From NCBI GenBank assembly GCA_965240365.1, contig OZ251218.1, positions 62,001 to 126,000 of the forward strand: a DNA stretch of 64,000 nucleotides. The letters are read 5' to 3'. Below, piece by piece: positions 39,530-47,613 of the stretch. The stretch is from G965240365 sp965240365 (lineage in GTDB: Bacteria > Pseudomonadota > Gammaproteobacteria > Eutrophobiales > Eutrophobiaceae). The translations under genes and the position numbers were made by a program. How positions within the stretch are numbered: position 1 is the first letter of the stretch; each line of letters opens with the position of its first letter. A model generated the notes under the pieces. That model was not told the origin of the DNA. It saw only the letters and a list, made by a program, of their open reading frames with translations, and did not search any database.

Positions 39530-40402
39530 ATGGCCGATAATTTTCCGGAGCTTATTGATACGCGCGACCTGCGTATCGCCATTGACGAATACTTTGACTG
39601 GATTGTGGCGACCTGGGGCGAGCAGCTTGAAATCACATTCCTGCCGGTATTGAAACTGCTCAATGCGTTTGAGAACCTGTTCCTGTGGACCCCCTGGTAT
39701 GTGATCATCGCCGTGGTCTGCGTCCTGGCGCATGCCGCCGGCAAAAGCTGGCGCATGACCGGCGGCGTGGCCGCCATGTTGTTTGCCATGGGGTTGATCG
39801 GCGTCTGGGACGCGGCCATGAAGACCATGGCGCTGATGCTCACCTCAACCATCCTGGCCATCGCCATCGGCATCCCGGTCGGTATCATTATGTCCCGCTC
39901 CGACAAATTCACCTCTATAATGACCCCGACGCTGGACATCATGCAGACCATGCCGATCTTCGTTTACTTGATCCCGTTCGTCATGCTGTTTGGCCCGGGC
40001 AATATCCCGGCCTTGCTGGCCACCATCGTGTTTGCCGTGCCGCCGGTCATCCGCCTGACCAATCTCGGTATCCGTCATGTTGATTCGGAGGCCGTAGAAG
40101 CCTACACTTCCTTTGGCGCGACCAGGGGCCAGGTGCTGTTTAATGTGCAAATTCCGCTGGCGATGCCCACCATCATGGCCGGGATCAACCAGACCACGAT
40201 GATGGCGCTGTCAATGGTGGTGATCGCCTCCATGATCGGCGCGGGCGGCCTGGGCTACCAGGTGTTGCAGGGCATTCAGCGGCTTGAAGTCAGCCGCGGC
40301 CTGCTGGCTGGTCTCGGCGTCGTGTTCCTGGCCGTTATCTTTGACCGCATTGCCCAGGCCTACGGCAAGAAAATGCAAAAACATCTGCATCTTGAAAACT
40401 AG
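39530..40402 (+). CDS. proW: Betaine-type ABC transporter permease
   Basis: 290 residues with several membrane helices. The binding-protein-dependent transport signature is visible (EAVEAYTSFGATRGQVLFNVQIPLAMPTIMAG, the EAA loop). Conserved core stretches include MQTMPIFVYLIPFVMLFGPGNIPA and GAGGLGYQVLQGIQRL. Gap to proX is 69 bp and to proV 18 bp. Confidence 0.92.
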   Translation: MADNFPELIDTRDLRIAIDEYFDWIVATWGEQLEITFLPVLKLLNAFENLFLWTPWYVIIAVVCVLAHAAGKSWRMTGGVAAMLFAMGLIGVWDAAMKTMALMLTSTILAIAIGIPVGIIMSRSDKFTSIMTPTLDIMQTMPIFVYLIPFVMLFGPGNIPALLATIVFAVPPVIRLTNLGIRHVDSEAVEAYTSFGATRGQVLFNVQIPLAMPTIMAGINQTTMMALSMVVIASMIGAGGLGYQVLQGIQRLEVSRGLLAGLGVVFLAVIFDRIAQAYGKKMQKHLHLEN

Positions 40403-40420
40403 GGCCTGGACGGAAAGCTG

Positions 40421-41575
40421 ATGGTAAAAATTTCGGTAGAAGGCGTGTCCAAGGTCTTTGGCCCCGATCCAAAGACCGCAATGGCCATGCTGCGCCAGGG
40501 CGCCTCCAAGGAAGCCATCCTTAACAAGACCGGCAACATCGTCGGCGTACAGGAAGTCAGCCTGCAAATCGAATCCGGCGAAATCTTTGTGATCATGGGT
40601 CTGTCCGGTTCCGGGAAATCCACGCTTATCCGCCACTTCAACCGACTGATAGAGCCGACCGCGGGCAAGATCCTGGTGGACGGACAGGATATTCTTCAGC
40701 TTGATGAAAACGGCCTGCGCGACCTTCGCCGCTATAAAATCAGCATGGTATTCCAGAAATTCGGCTTGCTGCCGCACAAATCCGTGCTGGAAAATGTGGC
40801 CAGCGGCCTCTTGATCAGCGGCGTCAAAAAACAAGAGGCATTACAAAAGGCAAGAGAGCAAATCGAGATCGTCGGCCTGTCCGGTTTCGAGGATCAACTC
40901 CCGTTCCAGTTATCGGGCGGCATGCAACAGCGGGTCGGCCTCGCGCGCGCGCTGGCGACCGACGCTGAAATCCTGCTCATGGACGAGGCCTTCAGCGCGC
41001 TTGACCCCCTGATCCGCTATGATATGCAGCGCCAGTTGCTGGAACTACAGCAAAAACTGCACAAGACGATCGTGTTCATCACGCATGACCTTGATGAGGC
41101 GCTGCGTATCGGCAACCATATCGCCATCCTCAAAAATGGCGCGTTGAGCCAGGTGGGGACCCTGGAAGAAATTCTGCTGCGCCCCGCCGATGATTATGTG
41201 AAGCGTTTTGTCATGGATGTAAACCGATCCTATGTCGTGACCGCCGGCAGCATCGCCGTGGAGGCCGTGACCGTGCCGGAAGGCGACTTTACGGCCGAGA
41301 AAATCGAGCAGCATTTTGCCTCCGCGACCGAACAACCCCTGATCGCCGTCTCTGCCAGCGGCGCCCCCGTAAAGATTGCGACAGGAAGGCATGATGAACA
41401 AATTCACGACGCCGTCACCGTGGATACCGACACCACCCTGGACAACATTTTCAAAGAAGCCTCCCAGTCAAAGGCGCCCCTCTGCGTGGTGAACGCCGAT
41501 GAAGAACTGGAAGGCTGTGTCACCGCAGAAAAAATCTTTAACGCGATTTCCAAGCCTCAAAGCGCAGACCCATAA
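40421..41575 (+). CDS. proV: Betaine-type ABC transporter ATP-binding protein with CBS region
   Basis: 384 residues. Walker A GLSGSGKST, ABC signature LSGGMQQRVGLARAL, Walker B ILLMDEAFSALD, H-loop FITHDLDEA. The C-terminal ~110 residues resemble the paired CBS domains that sense ionic strength in ProV/OpuA. Its TAA stop coincides with the 4-bp target duplication of the MITE inserted immediately behind it. Confidence 0.92.
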   Translation: MVKISVEGVSKVFGPDPKTAMAMLRQGASKEAILNKTGNIVGVQEVSLQIESGEIFVIMGLSGSGKSTLIRHFNRLIEPTAGKILVDGQDILQLDENGLRDLRRYKISMVFQKFGLLPHKSVLENVASGLLISGVKKQEALQKAREQIEIVGLSGFEDQLPFQLSGGMQQRVGLARALATDAEILLMDEAFSALDPLIRYDMQRQLLELQQKLHKTIVFITHDLDEALRIGNHIAILKNGALSQVGTLEEILLRPADDYVKRFVMDVNRSYVVTAGSIAVEAVTVPEGDFTAEKIEQHFASATEQPLIAVSASGAPVKIATGRHDEQIHDAVTVDTDTTLDNIFKEASQSKAPLCVVNADEELEGCVTAEKIFNAISKPQSADP

Positions 41576-41743
41576 GGAAGCTCTGATTGAATCAGAGCTT
41601 CCTGCGGTACAGGGACGTACCGCCAAAATTAATGACGTAAGTCATTGATTTTGAAGCCCTGCCTGCGGCAGGCAGGAAGGTGGAAATCGCATTTTCACCT
41701 TGCGTGCTCTGAGAAATCCAGGATGGATTTATTCAGAGCTTCC
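41576..41743. mobile_element. 149-bp MITE, copy 1, carrying a 19-bp palindrome
   Basis: Inverted ends GGAAGCTCTGA / TCAGAGCTTCC, flanked by ATAA on both sides (41572-41575, 41744-41747). The element is the same as that at 46729-46877 except for an extra 19 bp at 41658-41676. No coding capacity. Confidence 0.9.
41658..41676. repeat. 19-bp palindrome inserted in MITE copy 1
   Basis: CCTGCCTGCGGCAGGCAGG. The empty site is preserved in the other MITE copy, where TTGAAGC runs straight into AAGGTGG (about 46805-46818). The insertion added 19 bp and duplicated nothing. Confidence 0.93.
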
Positions 41744-41928
41744 ATAAGAACCAAATTATAATTGCCGCGAGATACGCGGCGGCGAGGAAAATTCGAAGTG
41801 GGAACTGGCGGTAATCTTTGATGTGCTTTTGAACATATCAACGATCTGATCGCCAGCCTTGCACAACCTTTCAGGCCGGCCTGATACAATCCAAGGCAAG
41901 CATATCAAGTGGAAAGAGGAAGATACCG

Positions 41929-42249
41929 ATGGGAACGAGCGTTTTTGATTCCGACCTGTTAAAGGACGCCTGGTCAACTGAAGAGATGCGCGGCGTGTTC
42001 AATGACGCGGCGCGCATGCAGCGCCGGCTTGATGTGGAGGCGGCGATGAAGGGGCTTGAGACCGGCCTGACAGTCCGACAGGCGTTGCCGGAAAATACCG
42101 TCATTCGTAATGCCTTGAGCGATGCGAAACTGGATAGGCTGCCGGACCCGACACGCTATGTCGGCGCGGCGCCGGAAATTGTCGATCAGGTGATTGCCGC
42201 GGTCCGGCAGGGTGGTCGGGTGGCGCGCGATGACACGGACACGGCATGA
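41929..42249 (+). pseudogene. Lyase remnant (PcaB/argininosuccinate-lyase superfamily) with internal deletion
   Basis: 106 residues. The first ~40 (SVFDSDLLKDAWSTEEMRGVFNDAARMQRRLDVEAAM) look like the N-terminus of a 3-carboxymuconate cycloisomerase/adenylosuccinate-lyase-type enzyme. The rest (LTVRQALPENTVIRNALSDAKLD, DPTRYVGAAPEIVDQVI) looks like the C-terminus of the same family. Some 300-350 residues with the active site are missing. The reading frame is kept across the junction. It overlaps the next remnant by 4 bp, so the two were once one operon. Confidence 0.7.
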
Positions 42250-42450
42250 GCTATTCCCGACAACTGGCCGATTTCGTCCGCGCGACGCGGTTCGAAGATA
42301 TCCCGGATCCGGTGACGGCGCGGGCCAAACAGTTGCTGATCGACACGCTGGGCGTCGGTCTGGCCGGCAGCAGACATCCGAATGCCGTCCGGGCGCTGGC
42401 CGGCATAAGGGCCATTCCCGGCGCCGGCGGCGACCATCCCGTCATCGGCG
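42246..42450 (+). pseudogene. MmgE/PrpD-family remnant, N-terminal ~65 residues
   Basis: The reading SYSRQLADFVRATRFEDIP, VTARAKQLLIDTLGVGLAGS is the typical N-terminus of MmgE/PrpD-family proteins, normally about 450 residues. At about 42450 the sequence changes to the inside of a LivH-type permease in another frame; this reading ends at 42473. A deletion has joined the two genes. Confidence 0.7.
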
Positions 42451-43080
42451 CTGTGGCGCATCTATCGGCTTGAGAATGTCCTGCAACTGCTGGTTACTTT
42501 TGCGGTATTCATGATCCTGGAAGATGTGCAGCGCCTGATCTGGGGCGCGCAACCGCTGTTTGAATCAAGCGCCTTAAATCTGCTCGGCACCATCCAGGTA
42601 TTGGGCATTACCTATACGGTTTATCAACTGCTGTTCTTGCCGGCGGTTGCCGTCATCGTCCTGTTCGGGCTGCGTCTGGCCTTGCGCAAAACGCTGACCG
42701 GCCGCCTGATCACGGCCGTCACCGAAGATCGCGAGGCCGCGATCACGCTGGGCATCAACGTGGAAAAGATCTATCTCATTACCTTCGTCACGGGCACGGC
42801 CCTGGCGGCCCTGGGCGGCGCGCTGGCCTCCGCCACGACCTCCGTGATGCCCGGCATGGGCGCGGACATGATTGTGCTTTCATTCGCGGTGGTCGCCACC
42901 GCGGGACTTGGGCAAATCGAAGGCACGGCGGTGACCGCCCTGCTGATTGGGCTGGGCCGCAGCTTTGCGATCTACACCTGGCCGGAAATGGAGGTATTGA
43001 TCCCCTATCTCATCATGTTCGCGGTTCTGCTGGTCCGGCCCCAGGGGCTGTTCGGCAGGACCGAGGCCCGCAAGATCTGA
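42451..43080 (+). pseudogene. livH: Branched-chain amino-acid ABC permease LivH, N-terminus deleted
   Basis: The reading from about 42451 (LWRIYRLENVLQLLVTFAVFMILEDV) is the LivH family from roughly one third in. It continues to a normal C-terminus (ELGINVEKIY-like TLGINVEKIYLITFV, LIMFAVLLVRPQGLFGRTEA). About 80-90 residues with the first membrane helices are lost at the junction with the PrpD remnant. Translation might begin at ATG 42511, but a working permease is unlikely. It is the first of four liv-type genes here; no livK binding-protein gene is seen. Confidence 0.8.
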
Positions 43081-43087
43081 GCCGCGG

Positions 43088-44056
43088 ATGCTGATTCGAC
43101 AGATCGCCAAAAACCGCTTGTCCCTGCTGTTGCTGGCGGCGCTTGTGCTGGCCCCGGTTTTTGCGCCGACCACCCAGGTCATGCTGACCCTGGCGCTGGC
43201 GAAATCACTGGCCGTGCTCGGCATCATCGTGTTGTTACAGGCCGGGCAGGTTTCCTTCGGGCATGCGCTGTTCTATGCGGTCTCGGCCTACACGGCCGCG
43301 TTTCTCGGGCGCTCGATGGCGGGCGGTGAACTGATCCTGAATCTCTTGTCCGGCGTGATCGTTGCCGCCCTGACCGCGTTGCTTGTCGGTCTTTTTGTGG
43401 TGCGCTACCGCGAGATTTTTTTCGGCATGCTCAACCTGGCGGTCTCGATGATATTCTTTTCCTTCCTTGAGAAGTTCTACCATATTACCGGCGGCTCGGA
43501 CGGCCTGAGCGTGCCCCGCCCGACGGTGCTGGGTTTCACGCTGGAACGGGCCGGCTTTGAAGTGGTTCTGTACTACGGCTCGCTGGCGCTGGTACTGTTG
43601 ACGCTGATGCTCACCCACCGCTTTTTATCTTCGCCCACGGGGCAGATGCTGCGCGCGATCAAGACCAACGAGGTGCGCCTGGAATATCTCGGCGTGTCAT
43701 CGCGGCGCATATTGCTGGCCGGCTATGTGGTCTCGGCGGCGCTGTGTGGTCTGGGCGGCGCGCTGATGGCCACCGCGCAGGGTGTCGTGACGCCTGAATA
43801 TGCCTGGTGGGTTCGCTCGGGCGAATTTGTGTTCATCGCGATCCTCGGCGGCGCCGGCTCCGTGCATGGCGCGCTGGTCGGCGCGCTGGCGTATGAGGCC
43901 GTCAAGACCTATGCGGCCGCGTTCGCGGCCGATATCTGGCAACTGGTGCTGGGCGTGGTCTTGCTGGCGGTCATACTGTTTGCGCCAAAGGGCATGGCGG
44001 GACTGCTGCAAACCCTGGAGCGCCGCGGGGCGGAGGGCGACAGACGCAATGAATGA
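43088..44056 (+). CDS. livM: Branched-chain amino-acid ABC permease LivM
   Basis: 322 residues with many membrane helices. Conserved features: LLQAGQVSFGHALFYAVSAYTAA, VVRYREIFFGMLNLAVSMIFF, GSDGLSVPRPT, MLRAIKTNEVRLEYLGVSSRR (cytoplasmic loop contacting the ATPase), ILGGAGSVHGALVGA. It starts 7 bp after livH and overlaps livG by 8 bp. With livH broken, transport would need a partner from elsewhere, so its function is doubtful even though the gene is intact. Confidence 0.9.
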   Translation: MLIRQIAKNRLSLLLLAALVLAPVFAPTTQVMLTLALAKSLAVLGIIVLLQAGQVSFGHALFYAVSAYTAAFLGRSMAGGELILNLLSGVIVAALTALLVGLFVVRYREIFFGMLNLAVSMIFFSFLEKFYHITGGSDGLSVPRPTVLGFTLERAGFEVVLYYGSLALVLLTLMLTHRFLSSPTGQMLRAIKTNEVRLEYLGVSSRRILLAGYVVSAALCGLGGALMATAQGVVTPEYAWWVRSGEFVFIAILGGAGSVHGALVGALAYEAVKTYAAAFAADIWQLVLGVVLLAVILFAPKGMAGLLQTLERRGAEGDRRNE

Positions 44057-44801
44057 CAAGGTGATCCTGGAGGCCAGAAATCTTGAGTTGCGCTTCGGCG
44101 GCGTTGTGGCCGCCTCTGATGTCAACCTCAAGCTCCGGGAACACAGCAATCTGGCGATCATCGGCCCGAACGGGGCGGGCAAGACCACCTTCCTGAATAT
44201 TTGCACGGGCTATCTCAAACCGCAGGCCGGCCGCATCTTTTTCAACAGCGAAGATGTGACCGGGACCGCGCCGCGAAAACTCGTGCACAGGGGCATGGCG
44301 CGCGCCTTTCAGATTCCGCAGTTATTTACCGAACACACCGTCATTGAAAATATGCTCATGGCCGGCGCGGCACGGGCCAGGAACTGGGCGCCACTGACGC
44401 CGCTCAACCGGATCGCGCAATATAGCGAAATGGAGCGCCTGCTCGAATTAACAAAGTGCGGCCAGTTGGCCGATCGTCCGGTCTCGGAATTACCCGAGGG
44501 CCAGCGAAAATTGATCGATATTGCCATCGCGCTGGCATTGAAGCCGCGCCTGCTGTTTATGGACGAACCCACCTCCGGGGTGGCCTCGGCGGAAAAATTC
44601 GACCTGCTCGACATCATCGCCGCGGCATTGCGCGAGGCGCGCGTGACGGCGGTCTTCGTTGAACATGATATGGGGATCGTTGACCACTTCGCGGATGAAG
44701 TCGCCGTCTGGAATCGCGGCGAGATTCTTTTCCAGGGCGCGCCGGATGATATTTTGAGTCACCCGGACGTGATTCGTGATGTGATCGGGGCAGAGTTGTA
44801 A
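44049..44801 (+). CDS. livG: Branched-chain amino-acid ABC ATP-binding protein LivG
   Basis: 250 residues. Walker A GPNGAGKTT, LivG-specific FQIPQLFTEHTVIENMLMA, signature region ELPEGQRKLIDIAIAL (EGQ in place of the usual HGxQ-type), Walker B LLFMDEPTSGVA, H-loop VEHDMGIV. Start at 44049 overlaps the livM end; a reading extended upstream would only be antisense-like overlap. Confidence 0.92.
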   Translation: MNDKVILEARNLELRFGGVVAASDVNLKLREHSNLAIIGPNGAGKTTFLNICTGYLKPQAGRIFFNSEDVTGTAPRKLVHRGMARAFQIPQLFTEHTVIENMLMAGAARARNWAPLTPLNRIAQYSEMERLLELTKCGQLADRPVSELPEGQRKLIDIAIALALKPRLLFMDEPTSGVASAEKFDLLDIIAAALREARVTAVFVEHDMGIVDHFADEVAVWNRGEILFQGAPDDILSHPDVIRDVIGAEL

Positions 44802-44802
44802 C

Positions 44803-45456
44803 ATGCTGCGGCTGCAAGATGTGACCGTCAGGCTGGGCGGCGTGCGCATTCTGCGGCATGTCGATCTCGATATTGAAAAGGCCGCCACGGTGGCCTTGAT
44901 CGGGGCCAATGGCGCGGGCAAGACGACCACCCTTCGCACCATCATGGGGCTGACGCAAATGAGCGGACGGATCACCTTCGGCGAGATTGACTTGTCGTCC
45001 ATGCCGGCCTTTCGCCGCCCCGGCCTCGGGATCGGCTACGCGGCCGAAGACCGGCGTCTGTTCTCCGGGTTCACGGTGCTGGAAAATATCGTGATGCCGG
45101 GCCAGGTAGCCGGTTTTTCCGCGACCGAGTTGCAGAAAAAGCTGGCGCGGGTCTATGAAATCCTGCCCGAACTCAAACAGATGGCCCAGCGCCCGGCCGC
45201 CGCGGTCTCCGGCGGACAGGGCAAGATGGTCGCGCTTGGCCGCGCCCTGATTATCGGCTCGGAACTCATCATGCTTGATGAACCGTTTCAGGGTCTGGCG
45301 CCGGCGCTTGCGCGCCAATACGCGGCCGCCCTGCGCAAGCTCAGAGACAGCGACCGGAACATCACCCTGATCATCGCCGAATCCAACCCCGCCCTGTTGA
45401 AAAATCTTTCGCAGAGAACCCTGTTAATTGATCGGGGCGAGATTAGGGCCTGTTAA
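44803..45456 (+). CDS. livF: Branched-chain amino-acid ABC ATP-binding protein LivF, 3' end replaced by MITE
   Basis: 217 residues. Walker A GANGAGKTTTLRT, LivF-type IGYAAEDRRLFSGFTVLENI, signature VSGGQGKMVALGRAL, Walker B LIMLDEPFQGLAP. The usual C-terminal ~15-20 residues are missing: after LLIDRGEI the codons AGG GCC TGT TAA come from the 265-bp MITE starting at 45446, which supplies the stop codon. The ATPase core is intact. It begins 1 bp after the livG stop. Confidence 0.88.
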   Translation: MLRLQDVTVRLGGVRILRHVDLDIEKAATVALIGANGAGKTTTLRTIMGLTQMSGRITFGEIDLSSMPAFRRPGLGIGYAAEDRRLFSGFTVLENIVMPGQVAGFSATELQKKLARVYEILPELKQMAQRPAAAVSGGQGKMVALGRALIIGSELIMLDEPFQGLAPALARQYAAALRKLRDSDRNITLIIAESNPALLKNLSQRTLLIDRGEIRAC

Positions 45457-45711
45457 CGCTATTTTAGCAGTGCCTGTTGTGCTCCAAACTGCGCCAATCA
45501 AGGCGCGCGGAGCGAAATTTGGTCATTCCAAATGAGCGACAAGCAACGCCGAGTGGCGCAGTTTGGGGCACAACCCGCAGGGCTTGGCCTGTTTTGCGCC
45601 CCAGCTTCGTTGTCAGTCGCTTGAGTAGCGCAACTACACTGCGCTTCTTCCGCCTTGCTGGAGCGCAAAACAGACTCAAGCAGGCACTGCTAAAATAGCG
45701 TTAACAGGCCC
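45446..45711. mobile_element. 265-bp MITE-like element, copy B
   Basis: Reverse-orientation copy of 22010-22274, with the same GGGCCTGTTAAC ends and the same two internal arms. It was inserted into the 3' end of livF. The rest of the gap to 45820 shows nothing recognisable. Confidence 0.88.
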
Positions 45712-45820
45712 TGGGGAAGGAGACCCGAACTGACTCGCCAACAGGACGAACAGTTCCGGCCCTTACAGACGGACCGGCATGACAATGAGCATTACCGCCT
45801 GCCAACCCCAAACCGCATTA

Positions 45821-46639
45821 TCATACCGGAGAGGGATGCCAGCCCGCGTCGGCCCAGAGGTTTCCGCTTACCACGGAGTTGGAGATCATAAAGCAGATCG
45901 CATCGGCGATTTCCTTGGGCCGGATCAGGCGGCCAAGCTGGGTGTCGGGCAGCACGTATTTTTCAATATACTCTTCACCCATCGCCCTGACCATGGGCGT
46001 GTCGGTAAAGCCCGGATGGATCACGCCGCAGCGCACGCCATGAAATATCGCTTCTTTGGTCAGGGTGGCGGCCGCGCCTTCAAGGCCGGCCTTGGTCGAG
46101 GCATAGGACACCTGACCCTTATTGCCCTGCGATGAAATTGAGCCGATGAACACCACCGTGCCCTGCACGCCCTCGTCCGCCTGCCATTTCTTGAGGCCGC
46201 GCTTGGCGCGGTCTTCGGCAATATTGGCGATCATCTGCATGGCCCAGTAAACCGGGGCGGTTAAATTTATATCCAGCACCAGCTTGAAATTTTCTATGGG
46301 ATAGATATGCGCCGCGCGGGTTTCCTTGTTGATTTTAACGGCCAGCGCGTCGCGCGTAATGCCGGCGGCCGGGACACAGATCGTCGGCCTGCCGTAGTCT
46401 CTCTCCATTTGCTCAAATACCCCGGCGCGAAAATCTTCATCCGTGACATTGCCCCTGAACGGCACAGCAACCGGGGCCGCGGCGTCATTGTTGACCTGCT
46501 CGGCGGCCACATCAATGTCATTGCTCATGTCCACCATGGCAATGGCCTTGATACTGCGCCGGGCCAGTTCAAATGAAACGGCGCGGCCGATGCCGCTGGC
46601 CGCGCCGGTAATTATTGCGACTCTGTTTTTAATTTCCAT
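45821..46639 (-). CDS. Short-chain dehydrogenase/reductase
   Basis: 272 residues. Rossmann motif TGAASGIGRAV, active-site YASTK with preceding Ser (GSISSQGNKGQVS), and NAD-binding PGFTDTPMV. Substrate not determinable; FabG-like or 3-hydroxyacyl-CoA type reductases are nearest in general layout. Start at 46639 is fixed by a perfect AGGAGGT 7 bp upstream. It is a single gene; a MITE lies 90 bp upstream. Confidence 0.88.
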   Translation of the reverse strand: MEIKNRVAIITGAASGIGRAVSFELARRSIKAIAMVDMSNDIDVAAEQVNNDAAAPVAVPFRGNVTDEDFRAGVFEQMERDYGRPTICVPAAGITRDALAVKINKETRAAHIYPIENFKLVLDINLTAPVYWAMQMIANIAEDRAKRGLKKWQADEGVQGTVVFIGSISSQGNKGQVSYASTKAGLEGAAATLTKEAIFHGVRCGVIHPGFTDTPMVRAMGEEYIEKYVLPDTQLGRLIRPKEIADAICFMISNSVVSGNLWADAGWHPSPV

Positions 46640-46728
46640 GTTTGACCTCCTGTTGACCAATGGAAAATGAATTTAACGCATTGTAGAGCATATTTTGTGC
46701 GCTGCAATAAATATTTCCATAATGTCAT

Positions 46729-46877
46729 GGAAGCTCTGATTGAATCAGAGCTTCCTGCGGTACAGGGACGTACCGCCAAAATCAATGACGTAAGTCATTG
46801 ATTTTGAAGCAAGGTGGAAATCGCATTTTCACCTTGCGTGCTCTGAGAAATCCAGGATGGATTTATTCAGAGCTTCC
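46729..46877. mobile_element. 149-bp MITE, copy 2 (empty site for the palindrome)
   Basis: Inverted ends GGAAGCTCTGA / TCAGAGCTTCC with a 4-bp duplication TCAT on both sides (46725-46728, 46878-46881). It lacks the 19-bp palindrome present in copy 1. It lies 39 bp upstream of msrA and may carry or disturb its promoter. Confidence 0.92.
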
Positions 46878-46916
46878 TCATGGAACCCCGCGGGTCAGGC
46901 GCAATCAGACTGAAGT

Positions 46917-47570
46917 ATGTTATTCGGATTGTATAAGAAACTTGACTTGCCCTCGGCCGGCGAGGCCCTGCCCGGGCGGGCCGCGCCGATGCAGATCGAA
47001 AACCGGCATTATGTCAATGGCCATCCGCTGGCGCCGCCGTTCCCGGCCGAGGCTGAACTGGCGTTATTTGGCCTGGGCTGCTTTTGGGGGGCTGAAAGGC
47101 GCTTCTGGGAACTGGCGGGCGTTTATACGACCGCGGTCGGCTATGCCGGCGGTTATACGCCCAATCCAAGCTATGAAGAGGTGTGCTCCGGTATGACCGG
47201 GCATAACGAAGTCGTAAGGCTGGCGTTCCTGCCCTCGGTGATTTCCTATCAAATGCTGCTCAAGGTCTTCTGGGAGGCGCATAACCCGACCCAGGGCATG
47301 CGCCAGGGCAATGATACCGGTACCCAATACCGATCCGGCATTTATTATTACGGCGAGGCCCAGAAGATAGCGGCTGAAACATCGCGCCGGGATTATCAGG
47401 CGGCCCTAGATAAGGCGGGCCATGGGGCCATCACCACGGAAATTATCGAAGCGCCTGAATTTTATTATGCCGAGGGCTATCACCAGCAATATCTGGCAAA
47501 AAATCCGGGCGGCTATTGCGGCCTGGGCGGCGCCGGCGTGCCCTGCGCGTTGCCGGCCGGCTCTGCTTGA
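46917..47570 (+). CDS. msrA: Peptide methionine sulfoxide reductase MsrA
   Basis: 217 residues, the long enteric form (N-terminal LPSAGEALPGR, VNGHPLAPPF). Catalytic motif GCFWGAERRFW near residue 53. AVGYAGGYTPNPSYEEVCSGMTGHNEVV and GTQYRSGIYY are typical. C-terminal GGYCGLGGAGVPC holds the recycling cysteines. It repairs oxidised methionine (S-sulfoxide). The ribosome-binding site is weak. Confidence 0.95.
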   Translation: MLFGLYKKLDLPSAGEALPGRAAPMQIENRHYVNGHPLAPPFPAEAELALFGLGCFWGAERRFWELAGVYTTAVGYAGGYTPNPSYEEVCSGMTGHNEVVRLAFLPSVISYQMLLKVFWEAHNPTQGMRQGNDTGTQYRSGIYYYGEAQKIAAETSRRDYQAALDKAGHGAITTEIIEAPEFYYAEGYHQQYLAKNPGGYCGLGGAGVPCALPAGSA

Positions 47571-47613
47571 GTCTGATGTTGTCCTGAATTTATCAGGGGT
47601 GAAGTGACTTTAC

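Noticed and set aside
41929..42249. 106-residue reading frame as a novel small protein
   Set aside because: Its two halves match the N- and C-terminal ends of one lyase superfamily, so it is an internally deleted remnant.
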